Source: Actinomycetes bacterium (GTDB lineage Bacteria > Actinomycetota > Actinomycetes > Actinomycetales > Cellulomonadaceae). From it: DNA of 40,995 nt. Positions 33,297 through 40,995 of the stretch are shown here, in pieces. The stretch covers positions 1-40,995 of the forward strand of contig JAJYCD010000020.1 in the NCBI GenBank assembly GCA_021778635.1. Reading direction: 5' to 3'. The notes under the pieces were generated by a model. It had not been told where the DNA came from and did not search any database. It saw nothing but the letters and a program-made list of their open reading frames with translations. How positions within the stretch are numbered: position 1 is the first letter of the stretch; each line of letters begins with the position of its first letter. The translations under genes were made by a program, and so were the position numbers.

Positions 33297-34448
33297 GTGA
33301 CCCATGACGCCGAGCTCGCTCCCGCCACCCTCGCCGTCGTCGGCGGCCGACCGGCCCGCGCGCAGGGCGCACCGGTCAACCCGCCGGTCGTGCTGTCCTC
33401 GACCTACGTGTCCGCAGGCGCTCCCGGCCCCGACGAGGCGCTGTACGCCCGGATCGACACCGAGACCTGGCATCCGTTCGAGGAGGTGCTCGGCCGCCTC
33501 GAGCACGCCGGGCGCCCTGCCGTGGTGTTCGGCTCCGGCATGGCGGCCATCGCCGCGGCCATGTCGCTCGTGCCGCCCGGCGGGCACCTCGTGATGCCCC
33601 GGCACTCGTACCAGGTCGCGCTCGGCTACGCCGTGGACCTGTCGGAGCGGTCCGGCGTCCGCGTGACGTTGGTCGACATCGACGACACGGCCGCGGTCGT
33701 CGCCGCGCTGGGCGACCCGGACGGGCCGGCGTCGATGCTCTGGGTCGAGTCCCCGACCAACCCGATGCTCGAGATCGCGGACATCCCCACGCTCGTCACG
33801 GCGGCCCACGCGGTCGGTGCGCTCGTGTGTGTCGACAACACCTTCGCGACCCCCCTCGTCCAGCGCCCGCTCACGTGGGGTGCGGACATCGTCGTGCACT
33901 CGGTCACCAAGTACCTCGCCGGGCACTCCGACGTCGTCCTCGGTGCCGCGGTCTCGTCCGACGCCGACCTCACCGCACGCCTACGCGCGTACCGGACCCT
34001 GCACGGCGCGATCGCCGGGCCGTGGGAGGTCTGGCTCGCCCTGCGCGGCATGCGCACCCTGGCACTGCGCGTCGAGCGGTCCCAGGCCAGCGCGGTCGTC
34101 CTCGCGCAGCGCCTGAGCGAGCACCCGGCGGTCGCAGCGGTGCGGCACCCCAGCCTCCCGGACGACCCCGGCCACACCCGCGCTTCGGCCCTGATGGACG
34201 GCTTCGGCTCGATCATCGGTCTGCGACCGAAGGGCGGCGCCGAGGGAGCGCGCGCGGTGGTCGCCGCGGTCCACCTCTGGGTCCCCGCCACGAGCCTGGG
34301 AGGCGTCGAGTCGAGCCTCGAACGGCGGCGGCGATTCGCGAGCGAGTCGATCACCGTCCCGGACGACCTGCTGCGGCTCTCGGTGGGCATCGAGGACGTC
34401 GAGGACCTCTGGCACGACCTCGACCAGGCTCTGCGCTCGCTCAGGTAG
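33297..34448 (+). CDS. Cystathionine gamma-synthase/lyase family PLP enzyme
   Basis: 383 residues of the Cys/Met metabolism PLP family. Cofactor lysine is Lys205 in HSVTKYLAGHSDV; other motifs are ARIDTETWHPFEEVLGRLE, FGSGMAAIAAAMS, VESPTNPMLEIADI and VCVDNTFATP. Sequence alone does not separate synthase (methionine synthesis), lyase (cysteine synthesis) or methionine gamma-lyase. GTG start at 33297 follows a leaderless -10. The stop overlaps the convergent gpsA stop by eight bases. Confidence 0.88.
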   Translation: MTHDAELAPATLAVVGGRPARAQGAPVNPPVVLSSTYVSAGAPGPDEALYARIDTETWHPFEEVLGRLEHAGRPAVVFGSGMAAIAAAMSLVPPGGHLVMPRHSYQVALGYAVDLSERSGVRVTLVDIDDTAAVVAALGDPDGPASMLWVESPTNPMLEIADIPTLVTAAHAVGALVCVDNTFATPLVQRPLTWGADIVVHSVTKYLAGHSDVVLGAAVSSDADLTARLRAYRTLHGAIAGPWEVWLALRGMRTLALRVERSQASAVVLAQRLSEHPAVAAVRHPSLPDDPGHTRASALMDGFGSIIGLRPKGGAEGARAVVAAVHLWVPATSLGGVESSLERRRRFASESITVPDDLLRLSVGIEDVEDLWHDLDQALRSLR

Positions 34449-35586
34449 CCGGCCCTCGCCCGGCGGCTCCCGTCTCGGCGTCGTCCGGCGAGCGTCTCCC
34501 CGGCCGCCGGTGCCGGCCGCCGACGACGGGCTGGACCCCTTCGGCCTTGTGCGGGCGGGCGAGCAGAAGAGCGGCGAGCTGGTCGACCGCGAGCCCCTCG
34601 TGCAGCACGGCGACGACCGCCTCCGTGATCGGCATCTCGACCCCGATCGAACGTGCGAGCTCGAGCACCGAGCGTGAGCTCTTCACGCCCTCGGCGGTCC
34701 CACCGGTGGCCGCGGTCGCCTCGGCGAGGGTCAGCCCCTGGCCGATGTGCAGCCCGAGCGTGTGGTTGCGCGACATCGGGGACGCGCACGTCGCGACCAG
34801 ATCACCCATGCCCGCCAGTCCTGGGAACGTCTCGGCGTCGGCGCCGAGCGCGAGCCCGAGCCGCGTGATCTCGACGAGCCCACGAGTGATCACGGTCGCC
34901 ATCGTGTTGAAGCCCAGACCGCGGCCCTGGGAGATGCCGACGGCGAGCGCGATGACGTTCTTCACGGCGCCGCACAGCTCGACGCCGACCACGTCGGAGT
35001 TCGTGTAGGGCCGGAAGTACGCGGACGCGCAGGCGCGCGCCACGAGCTGCGCCGTCTGCTCGCTGGTCGAGGCGATGACGGTCGCCGTGGGCTGCCGCTC
35101 GGCGATCTCCCGCGCGAGGTTCGGGCCGGAGACGACCGCGACCCGGTCTGCCGGGATCGCGAAGGCCTCGGCCACGACCTCGCTCATCCGGCGGTCCGTG
35201 CTGAGCTCGACGCCCTTCATCAGCGACACGGCGACGGCGGTCGGTGGCAGCAGGTCGCGCATGGACTCGAGCGTGCGGCGGGCCTCCTGCGACGGCACGG
35301 CGACCGCGACGAGGTCGACGCCTTCGAGCGCGGCCGCCGGATCCGTCCCGGCGGTGATCGTCTCCGGGAGGTCGACGCCCGGGAGGTACGCCTCGTTGCG
35401 GTGGTCGTCGGTGATCTGCCGGCACACCGCGGCGCTGCGCCCCCACAGGCGCACCTCGCAGCCGGCATCCGCGAGGACCACGGCGAACGTCGTCCCCCAG
35501 CTGCCCGTGCCGAGGACGGCGGCGCGCAGCGGTCGACTCCCGGCCGGCGCGGCGGCCGGCGACGACGGCCGCCGTGACGTCGTCAC
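34441..35586 (-). CDS. gpsA: Glycerol-3-phosphate dehydrogenase [NAD(P)+]
   Basis: Reduces dihydroxyacetone phosphate to sn-glycerol 3-phosphate for phospholipid synthesis. 381 residues: Rossmann motif LGTGSWGTTFAVVLADAG near 28, catalytic lysine region LCGAVKNVIALAVG, and GNHT-type end SRNHTLGLHIGQG. The N-terminus has an extra 20 Ser/Pro/Ala residues and the C-terminus a 30-residue basic tail not needed for catalysis. The GTG at 35586 overlaps the acyltransferase stop (GTGA), so the two first steps of phosphatidate synthesis are coupled. Confidence 0.96.
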   Translation of the reverse strand: MTTSRRPSSPAAAPAGSRPLRAAVLGTGSWGTTFAVVLADAGCEVRLWGRSAAVCRQITDDHRNEAYLPGVDLPETITAGTDPAAALEGVDLVAVAVPSQEARRTLESMRDLLPPTAVAVSLMKGVELSTDRRMSEVVAEAFAIPADRVAVVSGPNLAREIAERQPTATVIASTSEQTAQLVARACASAYFRPYTNSDVVGVELCGAVKNVIALAVGISQGRGLGFNTMATVITRGLVEITRLGLALGADAETFPGLAGMGDLVATCASPMSRNHTLGLHIGQGLTLAEATAATGGTAEGVKSSRSVLELARSIGVEMPITEAVVAVLHEGLAVDQLAALLLARPHKAEGVQPVVGGRHRRPGRRSPDDAETGAAGRGPAT

Positions 35587-36362
35587 GCAGCGCCCGTCGG
35601 CGTGCCGTCAGCGGTCGGCGTGGACGTGCCGTCGGCCCCACCGTCCGGCACGGGCTTGGCACTCGTCCGCATGTCGAACGGGACGGCCGGCGCCTTCTCG
35701 GCACGGATGTCCTCGAGCAGCGCCGTGATGGCGGCCATGACGCGATCCGTCGCCTCGCGCAGCGTCGCCGCGTCCTGCGGGCGGTCGTACAGGTCCGAGA
35801 GGTCCACCGGAGGCCCGGCCACCACCGTGACCGTCTTCGGTGGGAACGGCTTGAGGAGCTTCTTGTACCTGCCGAGGATCCGTTGCGCCCCCCACTGGGC
35901 GATCGGGACCACCGGTGCCTGCGTCGTCAGGGCGAGTCGTGCGACGCCGGTCTTCGCGACCATCGGCCACAGGTCGGGGTCGCGCGTCAGCGTCCCCTCG
36001 GGAAACACCGCGACGCACTCACCGGACCGCAGCGCGTCCATCGCCGACGACAGCGACGACGCCGCCGCCGCGGTGTTGCGCTGCACCGGGATCATCCCGG
36101 TGCGCCGCAGGAGTCCGCCGAGCACCGGTACCGCGAACAGCGACGCCTTCGCGAGGATCTTCGGCGGGCGGCCGTTGTCGTACAGGAAGTGCGCGAACGT
36201 CAGCGGGTCGACGTTGGTCATGTGGTTGCCGGCCGCGATGAAGCCGCCCGCCGGGATGTTCTCCCGACCCCGCCAGTCACGTCGGGTGATCGCGAGCAGG
36301 ATCGGCCGGACGACCGCGGCGACGCGACGGTACGTGCGGTTGTCAGGCTGGACCGGTGGCAC
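35583..36362 (-). CDS. plsC: 1-acyl-sn-glycerol-3-phosphate acyltransferase
   Basis: Membrane-associated acyltransferase of phosphatidate synthesis. 259 residues from a GTG at 36362 (VPPVQPDNRTYRRVAAVVRP). HX4D motif NHMTNVD near 50, GMIPVQRN, and FPEGTLTRD near 120; the last 40 residues are a Pro/Thr/Asp/Gly tail. The upstream frame is open to 36719, but TAGCAT eight bases before this GTG and the family start support 36362. Forms a pair with gpsA. Exact acyl acceptor not proven. Confidence 0.92.
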   Translation of the reverse strand: MPPVQPDNRTYRRVAAVVRPILLAITRRDWRGRENIPAGGFIAAGNHMTNVDPLTFAHFLYDNGRPPKILAKASLFAVPVLGGLLRRTGMIPVQRNTAAAASSLSSAMDALRSGECVAVFPEGTLTRDPDLWPMVAKTGVARLALTTQAPVVPIAQWGAQRILGRYKKLLKPFPPKTVTVVAGPPVDLSDLYDRPQDAATLREATDRVMAAITALLEDIRAEKAPAVPFDMRTSAKPVPDGGADGTSTPTADGTPTGAA

Positions 36363-36370
36363 GATGCTCG

Positions 36371-36376
36371 ATGCTA
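36371..36376 (-). promoter_or_regulatory. -10 (TAGCAT) of plsC-gpsA
   Basis: TAGCAT eight bases before the plsC GTG, with no ribosome site between; leaderless start predicted. Confidence 0.45.
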
Positions 36377-36408
36377 CCCGTGCGCGTGCGGGATCCGCCG
36401 CCGCGGCC

Positions 36409-36463
36409 ACCGGTCCACCCGCGCCGGTTGTGGGGTGCCCGAGGCTGGACCGGTGTGGCACCC
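36409..36463. repeat. Interleaved inverted repeats between murA and plsC
   Basis: Repeat A: ACCGGTCCA (36409-36417) and TGGACCGGT (36446-36454), perfect. Repeat B: GGGTGCC (36433-36439) and GGCACCC (36457-36463), perfect. The order A-B-A'-B' means the two stems compete or form a pseudoknot. Repeat B would form first after murA is transcribed and could be its terminator. Confidence 0.6.
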
Positions 36464-36469
36464 GCGCCG

Positions 36470-37804
36470 TCAGGCCCGCGTGAACTCGGCGCCGAGCGCG
36501 CCGAGCTTGTCCGTGAAGTGCTCGTAGCCGCGGTCGATCAGCGCGATACCGCGCACGGTCGACGTCCCGCTCGCGGTGAGTGCGGCGATCAGGTGGGAGA
36601 ACCCGCCGCGCAGGTCGGGGACCTCGACGTCGGCCGCCCTCAGCGGCGTCGGCCCGGAGACGACGGCCGAGTGGAAGAAGTTCCGCTGGCCGAACCGGCA
36701 CGGGTGTCCGCCGAGGCACTCCCGGTAGACCTGGATCGTCGCACCCATGCGGCGGAGCGCGTCGGTGAACCCGAACCGGTTCTCGTAGACCGTCTCGTGC
36801 ACGATCGAGAGCCCGGTGGCCTGGGTGAGCGCGACGACGAGCGGCTGCTGCCAGTCGGTCATGAAGCCAGGATGGACGTCGGTCTCGAGCACGATCGACC
36901 TGAGCTCTCCGCCGGGGTGGAAGAAGCGGATGCCGACGTCGTCGATCTCGAACTCGCCGCCGACCTTCCGGAACGTGTTGAGGAACGTCGTCATCTCCGG
37001 CTGGGTCGCACCGCGGACCATGATGTCGCCGCCGGTGGCGAGCGCGGCCGACGCCCAGGACGCCGCCTCGATCCGGTCGGCAAGGGCCGTGTGGCGGTAC
37101 CCGGACAGCCGGTCGACACCCTCGATCCGGATCACCCGGTCCGTGTCGACGGAGATGATCGCCCCCATCTTCTGCAGGACGGCGATCAGATCCAGGATCT
37201 CCGGCTCGATCGCGGCGTTGACCAGCTCGGTCAGGCCCTCGGCGCGGACCGCCGTCAGCAGCAGCTGCTCGGTCGCCCCGACGCTCGGGTACGGCAGGGC
37301 GATCTTGGTCCCGCGGAGCCGCCGCGGGGCGTGGATGTAGATCCCCTGCTCCCGCTTCTCCACGACCGCCCCGAACTGCCGCAGGATGTCGAGGTGGTAG
37401 TTGATCGGGCGGTCACCGATCCGGCAACCGCCGAGATCCGGGATGAACGCCTCGCCGAGCCGGTGCAGGAGCGGCCCGCAGAACAGGATCGGGATCCGGC
37501 TCGATCCCGCGTGGGTGTCGATGTCCGAGACGTGCGCCACCTCGACCCGGCTCGGGTCGAGCCGCAGCACGCCCGCCTCCTGGTCCAGGTCGACGCCGAC
37601 GCCGTGCAGCTCGAGGAGCCCGCTCACGACGGCGACGTCGCGGATCGCAGGCACGTTGCGCAGCTCGCTCGGGCTCTCGCCCAGCAACGACGCGACCATG
37701 GCCTTCGACACGAAGTTCTTCGCCCCGCGAACGGTGATCTCGCCGGTGAGAGGGTGACCTCCGTCGACACGGAGCAGGTCGGACGCGTTCAGCTGATCAC
37801 TCAC
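36470..37804 (-). CDS. murA: UDP-N-acetylglucosamine 1-carboxyvinyltransferase
   Basis: First committed step of peptidoglycan synthesis: moves enolpyruvate from PEP to UDP-GlcNAc; target of fosfomycin. 444 residues. GAKNFVSKAMVASLLGES keeps the Lys-Asn pair; the active-site cysteine is present as Cys127 in LGGCRIGDRPINYH, so fosfomycin resistance by Cys-to-Asp change is not expected. Other marks: GSSRIPILFCGPLL, PSVGATEQLLLTA, DLRGGFSHLIAAL. GTG start at 37804 with AGGAG eight bases upstream. Confidence 0.96.
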   Translation of the reverse strand: MSDQLNASDLLRVDGGHPLTGEITVRGAKNFVSKAMVASLLGESPSELRNVPAIRDVAVVSGLLELHGVGVDLDQEAGVLRLDPSRVEVAHVSDIDTHAGSSRIPILFCGPLLHRLGEAFIPDLGGCRIGDRPINYHLDILRQFGAVVEKREQGIYIHAPRRLRGTKIALPYPSVGATEQLLLTAVRAEGLTELVNAAIEPEILDLIAVLQKMGAIISVDTDRVIRIEGVDRLSGYRHTALADRIEAASWASAALATGGDIMVRGATQPEMTTFLNTFRKVGGEFEIDDVGIRFFHPGGELRSIVLETDVHPGFMTDWQQPLVVALTQATGLSIVHETVYENRFGFTDALRRMGATIQVYRECLGGHPCRFGQRNFFHSAVVSGPTPLRAADVEVPDLRGGFSHLIAALTASGTSTVRGIALIDRGYEHFTDKLGALGAEFTRA

Positions 37805-37833
37805 TCACCGGGCTCCTGCCTGGTTGCGTGAAC

Positions 37834-37864
37834 GCGCGCCACGAGGGACGGCGCGCCACGAGGG
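37834..37864. repeat. Two 14-bp direct repeats upstream of murA
   Basis: GCGCGCCACGAGGG at 37834-37847 and 37851-37864, 17-base period, in the 77-base gap between the HU stop and murA start. Could be a regulator site for murA; nothing else supports that. Confidence 0.6.
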
Positions 37865-37881
37865 GTACGGTCCGAGCGACG

Positions 37882-38625
37882 CTAGCCGGCCCTCCCCGAG
37901 CCCTTCTTGGCGGCGGCCTTCGTGGCGGAGCCCTTCGTGGCGGAGCCCTTCGTAGCGGCGGCCTTCGTTGCCGAGCCCTTCTTGGCCGAGCCCTTCTTGG
38001 CCGCGGCCTTCGAGGCGGAGCCCTCCTTTCCGGAGCCCTTCTTGGCACCAGACTTCGTGGCACCGGCCTTCGTGGCGGCTCGCTCGTCGGCAGCCTGCTT
38101 CGCGGTGGAGGGCTTCGTGCTCCCGGCCTTGCCGCCCACGGTCGCGGCGGAACGTCGCTTCCCGGACGTCGCCTTGCCGGACGAGGTCGCGCCCGAGGTC
38201 TCCGTGCCCGTGCTGCCGGGCGTCGCGCCCGGGGAAGCCGCCGCGCCCGACGTCGATCGGGCCGTGCTCGCCGTTCCGGACGGTGCGGGCGACTCGACCA
38301 CGGACGCCGCCGCGACCGTCGCCGCGACTCGTGCCCCCGACCGCACCGGCTGCCCGCCGCCGACAGCGGCGCGCAGTCCTGCTCCGGCCCGGAACCGCGG
38401 CAGCGCGGACGCGGCGATCTCCATCGACGCACCCGTCCGCGGGTTCCGACCGGTACGGGCGGCGCGTGTGACGCGCTCGAACGTCCCGAACCCGGTGAGC
38501 GTGACCTTGTCCCCCGCGGCGACCGCGTCCTGAACCGTGCCGAGGACGGCGTCGAGAGCCGCGACCGCGGCGCCGTGACTGCCGAGCCGTCGTTCGAGCT
38601 CCGCCACCATCTCGGTCTTGTTCAC
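37882..38625 (-). CDS. hup: HU nucleoid protein with histone-H1-like C-terminal tail
   Basis: Nucleoid-associated protein. Residues 1-90 are a complete HU domain (NKTEMVAELERRLG, VTLTGFGTFERVTRAARTGR, NPRTGASMEIAASALPRFRA). Residues 95-247 are a disordered tail. Its second half is a run of Lys/Ala/Ser/Gly/Thr blocks (KKGSAKKGSATKAAATKGSA), like the lysine-rich tail of mycobacterial HupB, which compacts DNA and is a target of acetylation. GTG start at 38625 with GGGAGGT upstream. It sits between leuD and murA. Confidence 0.95.
   Translation of the reverse strand: MNKTEMVAELERRLGSHGAAVAALDAVLGTVQDAVAAGDKVTLTGFGTFERVTRAARTGRNPRTGASMEIAASALPRFRAGAGLRAAVGGGQPVRSGARVAATVAAASVVESPAPSGTASTARSTSGAAASPGATPGSTGTETSGATSSGKATSGKRRSAATVGGKAGSTKPSTAKQAADERAATKAGATKSGAKKGSGKEGSASKAAAKKGSAKKGSATKAAATKGSATKGSATKAAAKKGSGRAG
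37897..38077 (-). repeat. Degenerate 15-base repeats encoding the HU tail
   Basis: Many imperfect copies of a 15-base block (codons for K-G-S-A-T/K and K-A-A-A/T-K) within the HU gene. Such repeats vary in copy number between strains of related species. In-frame change would alter tail charge. Confidence 0.8.
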
Positions 38626-38679
38626 CGCGGCACCTCCCGGGTCGGGCGCACGCGACGAGGACGGCGGCGCGCCACCCCC

Positions 38680-38708
38680 ACGCTAGGGGTAGGCCCGTCG
38701 TCGGTCCA
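38680..38708 (-). promoter_or_regulatory. HU promoter (TGGACC-17-TAGCGT)
   Basis: -35 TGGACC (38708-38703) and -10 TAGCGT (38685-38680) with a 17-base spacer; leader about 48 bases to the GTG. The -10 is flanked by ACCCC and GGGGT, forming an inverted repeat that could be an operator. Confidence 0.55.
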
Positions 38709-38743
38709 TCGCGCCGCGCCGCGTCCGACCTCCGACGGCGTCG

Positions 38744-39382
38744 TCAGCCGACCGGGCGCGCCGCGACGATCTCGACCGACGGCAGGTGCTTGGCCGGCAG
38801 CGTCGTCGGGCGCCAGGCCTCGCGGGTCTGCTCGAACTCCGTGATCTCCGCCTCGTGGTTCAGGGTGAGCCCGATGTCGTCGAGCCCCTCCATGAGCCGC
38901 CAGCGGGTGTAGTCGTCCACCTGGAACGGCACGACGACGTCCTCGCAGGTCACCGTGCGCGACTCGAGGTCGACCGTCACCTCGGTACCGGGCTTCGACT
39001 CGAGGATCTTCCAGAGGAGCTCGACGTCCTCGGGGCTCACCTGGGCGGCGAGCAGACCCTGCTTGCCGGAGTTGCCCCGGAAGATGTCCGCGAAGCGCGA
39101 CGAGATGACGACCGTGAACCCGAAGTCCTTGAGCGCCCACACCGCGTGCTCGCGCGAGGAGCCGGTACCGAAGTCCGGTCCGGCGACCAGCACCGAGCCG
39201 TTCGCGTAGGCGTCCTGGTTCAGGACGAACGCGGGGTCCCCGCGCCACGCGGCGAACAGCGCGTCCTCGAACCCGGTGCGGGTCACCCGCTTGAGGTAGA
39301 CAGCCGGGATGATCTGGTCGGTGTCGACGTTGCTGCGGCGCAGCGGGACCCCGACGCCGGTGTGCTGAGTGAACTTCTCCAT
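38744..39382 (-). CDS. leuD: 3-isopropylmalate dehydratase small subunit
   Basis: With LeuC isomerises 2-isopropylmalate to 3-isopropylmalate in leucine synthesis. 212 residues; swivel-domain motifs [39 protein letters not shown] and [14 protein letters not shown] at 39382 with AGGAG upstream; 24 bases after leuC. Confidence 0.97.
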   Translation of the reverse strand: MEKFTQHTGVGVPLRRSNVDTDQIIPAVYLKRVTRTGFEDALFAAWRGDPAFVLNQDAYANGSVLVAGPDFGTGSSREHAVWALKDFGFTVVISSRFADIFRGNSGKQGLLAAQVSPEDVELLWKILESKPGTEVTVDLESRTVTCEDVVVPFQVDDYTRWRLMEGLDDIGLTLNHEAEITEFEQTREAWRPTTLPAKHLPSVEIVAARPVG

Positions 39383-39406
39383 GATGCGTCTCCTGTCAGG
39401 GGTCGG

Positions 39407-40816
39407 TCAGGCGTCGAGGAGGTCGGCCGGTGAGGACAACGTGCCGCGGATCGCCGTCGCCGCCGCAACGAGCGGCGAGACGAGGTGCGTGCGGCCGCCC
39501 TTGCCCTGGCGCCCCTCGAAGTTGCGGTTGGACGTCGACGCGCTGCGCTCGCCCGGGGCGAGCTGGTCCGGGTTCATCCCGAGACACATCGAGCAGCCGG
39601 CGTTGCGCCACTCCGCGCCGAAGTCGAGGAAGACCCTGTCGAGTCCCTCGGCCTCGGCCTGCAGTCGCACCCGCGCGGAACCGGGGACGACGAGGACGCG
39701 CAGGCTGTCGGCCTTGTGCCGTCCCTCGATGATCTCGGCGACGGCGCGAAGGTCCTCGATCCGGCCGTTCGTGCACGAGCCGATGAACACCGTGTCGACG
39801 GCGATGTCCCGGAGCGGCGTGCCGGGCGTCAGCGCCATGTACTCGATCGCGCGCTCGGCTGCGACACGGTCGTTCGCGTCGGCGATCTCCTCGGGGACCG
39901 GCACGTTGGCGGAGAGCGGCAGTCCCTGGCCCGGGTTGGTGCCCCAGGTCACGAACGGCTCGAGCTCGCTCGCGTCGAGCGTGACCTCGGCGTCGAACAC
40001 CGCGTCGTCGTCGCTCCGCAACGTGCTCCAGTACGCGACCGCGGCATCCCAGTCCGCGCCCTCGGGGGCGTGCGGGCGACCCTTGAGGTACGCCGCGGTC
40101 GTCTCGTCGGGCGCGATCATCCCGGCGCGGGCGCCCGCCTCGATCGACATGTTGCAGATCGTCATGCGCGCCTCCATCGAGAGCGCGCGGATCGCCTCGC
40201 CACGGTACTCGAGGACGTACCCCTGGCCGCCGCCGGTGCCGATCTTCGCGATGACCGCCAGGATGATGTCCTTGGCGGTCGTGCCGGGTCGCAGCGCCCC
40301 GTTGATCGTGACGGCCATCGTCTTGAAGGGGACGAGCGGCAGCGTCTGGGTGGCCAGCACGTGCTCGACCTCGCTCGTCCCGATGCCGAAGGCGAGGGCG
40401 CCGAACGCGCCGTGCGTGGACGTGTGGGAGTCGCCGCAGACGACCGTCAGGCCCGGCATCGTGAGCCCGAGCTGCGGCCCGACGACGTGCACGATGCCCT
40501 GGTCGGCGTCACCGAGCGAGTGGATCCGCACCCCGAACTCCGCCGCGTTGGTGCGCAGGGTCTGGATCTGGGTCCGGCTGGTCACGTCCGCGATCTGCCG
40601 GTCGATGTCGAGGGTCGGCGTGTTGTGGTCCTCGGTGGCGATCGTGAGGTCCGGGCGGCGGACGCGTCGACCGGCCAGCCGCAGCCCCTCGAAGGCCTGG
40701 GGGCTCGTGACCTCGTGCACCAGGTGCAGGTCGATGTAGAGCAGGTCTGGCGCGCCGTCGTTGCCGCGGCGCACGATGTGCGCGTCCCATACCTTCTCCG
40801 CCAGCGTGCCGGCCAT
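39407..40816 (-). CDS. leuC: 3-isopropylmalate dehydratase large subunit
   Basis: Aconitase-type subunit holding the [4Fe-4S] cluster. 469 residues: [28 protein letters not shown], cluster cysteines in FIGSCTNGR and [12 protein letters not shown], and end [23 protein letters not shown] at 40816 with AGGACGAGGACC upstream. Divergent from an IclR regulator across 103 bases, an arrangement in which the regulator (NdgR/LeuR in relatives) controls leuCD. Confidence 0.98.
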   Translation of the reverse strand: MAGTLAEKVWDAHIVRRGNDGAPDLLYIDLHLVHEVTSPQAFEGLRLAGRRVRRPDLTIATEDHNTPTLDIDRQIADVTSRTQIQTLRTNAAEFGVRIHSLGDADQGIVHVVGPQLGLTMPGLTVVCGDSHTSTHGAFGALAFGIGTSEVEHVLATQTLPLVPFKTMAVTINGALRPGTTAKDIILAVIAKIGTGGGQGYVLEYRGEAIRALSMEARMTICNMSIEAGARAGMIAPDETTAAYLKGRPHAPEGADWDAAVAYWSTLRSDDDAVFDAEVTLDASELEPFVTWGTNPGQGLPLSANVPVPEEIADANDRVAAERAIEYMALTPGTPLRDIAVDTVFIGSCTNGRIEDLRAVAEIIEGRHKADSLRVLVVPGSARVRLQAEAEGLDRVFLDFGAEWRNAGCSMCLGMNPDQLAPGERSASTSNRNFEGRQGKGGRTHLVSPLVAAATAIRGTLSSPADLLDA

Positions 40817-40884
40817 GGTCCTCGTCCTCTCGACGTGTCCGCACCCGGAGCGGGTCTCGGCGGGTGACTTTCGTGTCGCGATAC

Positions 40885-40910
40885 TTGCGTCTCAGCCTTC
40901 GAGACGGCAA
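40885..40910. promoter_or_regulatory. Inverted repeat between leuC and ndgR
   Basis: TTGCGTCTC, seven bases, GAGACGGCAA: near-perfect arms asymmetric by one base, placed between the divergent starts. Candidate operator for the IclR regulator. No standard -10 is clear for either gene. Confidence 0.5.
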
Positions 40911-40919
40911 TATCGACCT

Positions 40920-40995
40920 ATGGACAACTCTAGCGGAGTCGGCGTTCTGGACAAGGCCGCATCCGTTCTCAGTGCACTCGAGGCCGGCCCGGCCA
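40920..40995 (+). CDS. ndgR: IclR-family regulator, NdgR-like (N-terminal fragment)
   Basis: Only the first 25 codons are in the window: MDNSSGVGVLDKAASVLSAL, then EAGPA. This matches the well-conserved start of actinobacterial NdgR/LeuR, an IclR-type repressor or activator of leucine and other amino-acid genes, and its divergent place beside leuCD supports it. The winged-helix and effector domains lie beyond the edge. ATG at 40920 with no clear ribosome site. Confidence 0.8.
   Translation, partial: MDNSSGVGVLDKAASVLSALEAGPA

Noticed and set aside
36470..37804. Fosfomycin-resistant MurA
   Set aside because: The active-site cysteine (Cys127) is present, so the known Cys-to-Asp change is absent.

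Overview
The window reads as high-GC actinobacterial chromosome. Gene order (nadD-proA-proB-obgE-rpmA-rplU-rne; coaD-rsmD-recG; thiL-ddl-gpsA-hupB-leuD-leuC-ndgR), frequent GTG starts, start/stop overlaps and a histone-H1-like HU tail all fit Actinomycetota. The content looks most like Micrococcales, Cellulomonadaceae-type; that last step is inference. I see no phage, transposon, CRISPR array, rRNA or tRNA.

Layout. 1-10046 (minus strand): an N-terminal fragment of a disordered protein, nadD, a 47-residue membrane protein, proA, proB, obgE, rpmA, rplU and a large RNase E/G. These cover NAD and proline synthesis, ribosome assembly and RNA turnover. 10480-18330 (plus): cydA-cydB-cydD-cydC encodes cytochrome bd oxidase and its assembly ABC exporter. 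A DosS/DevS-like GAF-GAF histidine kinase overlaps the cydC stop, and a DevR/DosR-like response regulator faces it (18428-19108, minus). 19199-29554 (minus): fpg, rnc, a YceD-family gene, a coiled-coil DivIVA-like gene, coaD, rsmD, a multi-spanning membrane protein with an ABC ATPase, recG and a FakA-like DAK2 protein. 29868-36362: an acetyltransferase, thiL, a DUF3515 lipoprotein, ddl, a trans-sulfuration enzyme, gpsA and an acyltransferase, in mixed orientation. 36470-40816 (minus): murA, HU, leuD, leuC. The start of a divergent IclR regulator (NdgR-like) ends the window.

How the parts work together. The most interesting unit is the cyd block. Its kinase has a GAF histidine (residue 120) in the context of the haem-ligand histidine of mycobacterial DosS. 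The regulator is DevR-like along its length. The cydA promoter has a recognisable -10 but no -35; in its place lies a palindrome (GGGAC-4 nt-GTCCT) close to the DosR box. This suggests a self-contained gas or redox circuit controlling the low-oxygen oxidase, which is inference to be tested.

A second theme is transcription architecture. At least eight genes have a TAnnnT hexamer 6-8 nt before the start codon, which predicts leaderless mRNAs. Two divergent pairs (thiL/DUF3515 and ddl/trans-sulfuration) are packed back to back. The rplU promoter appears to have its -35 in the loop of the perfect hairpin that follows rne.

Coordinates of starts were set from ribosome-binding sites, overlaps, -10 spacing and family N-termini. 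No database search or structure prediction was run; family names come from motif recognition.
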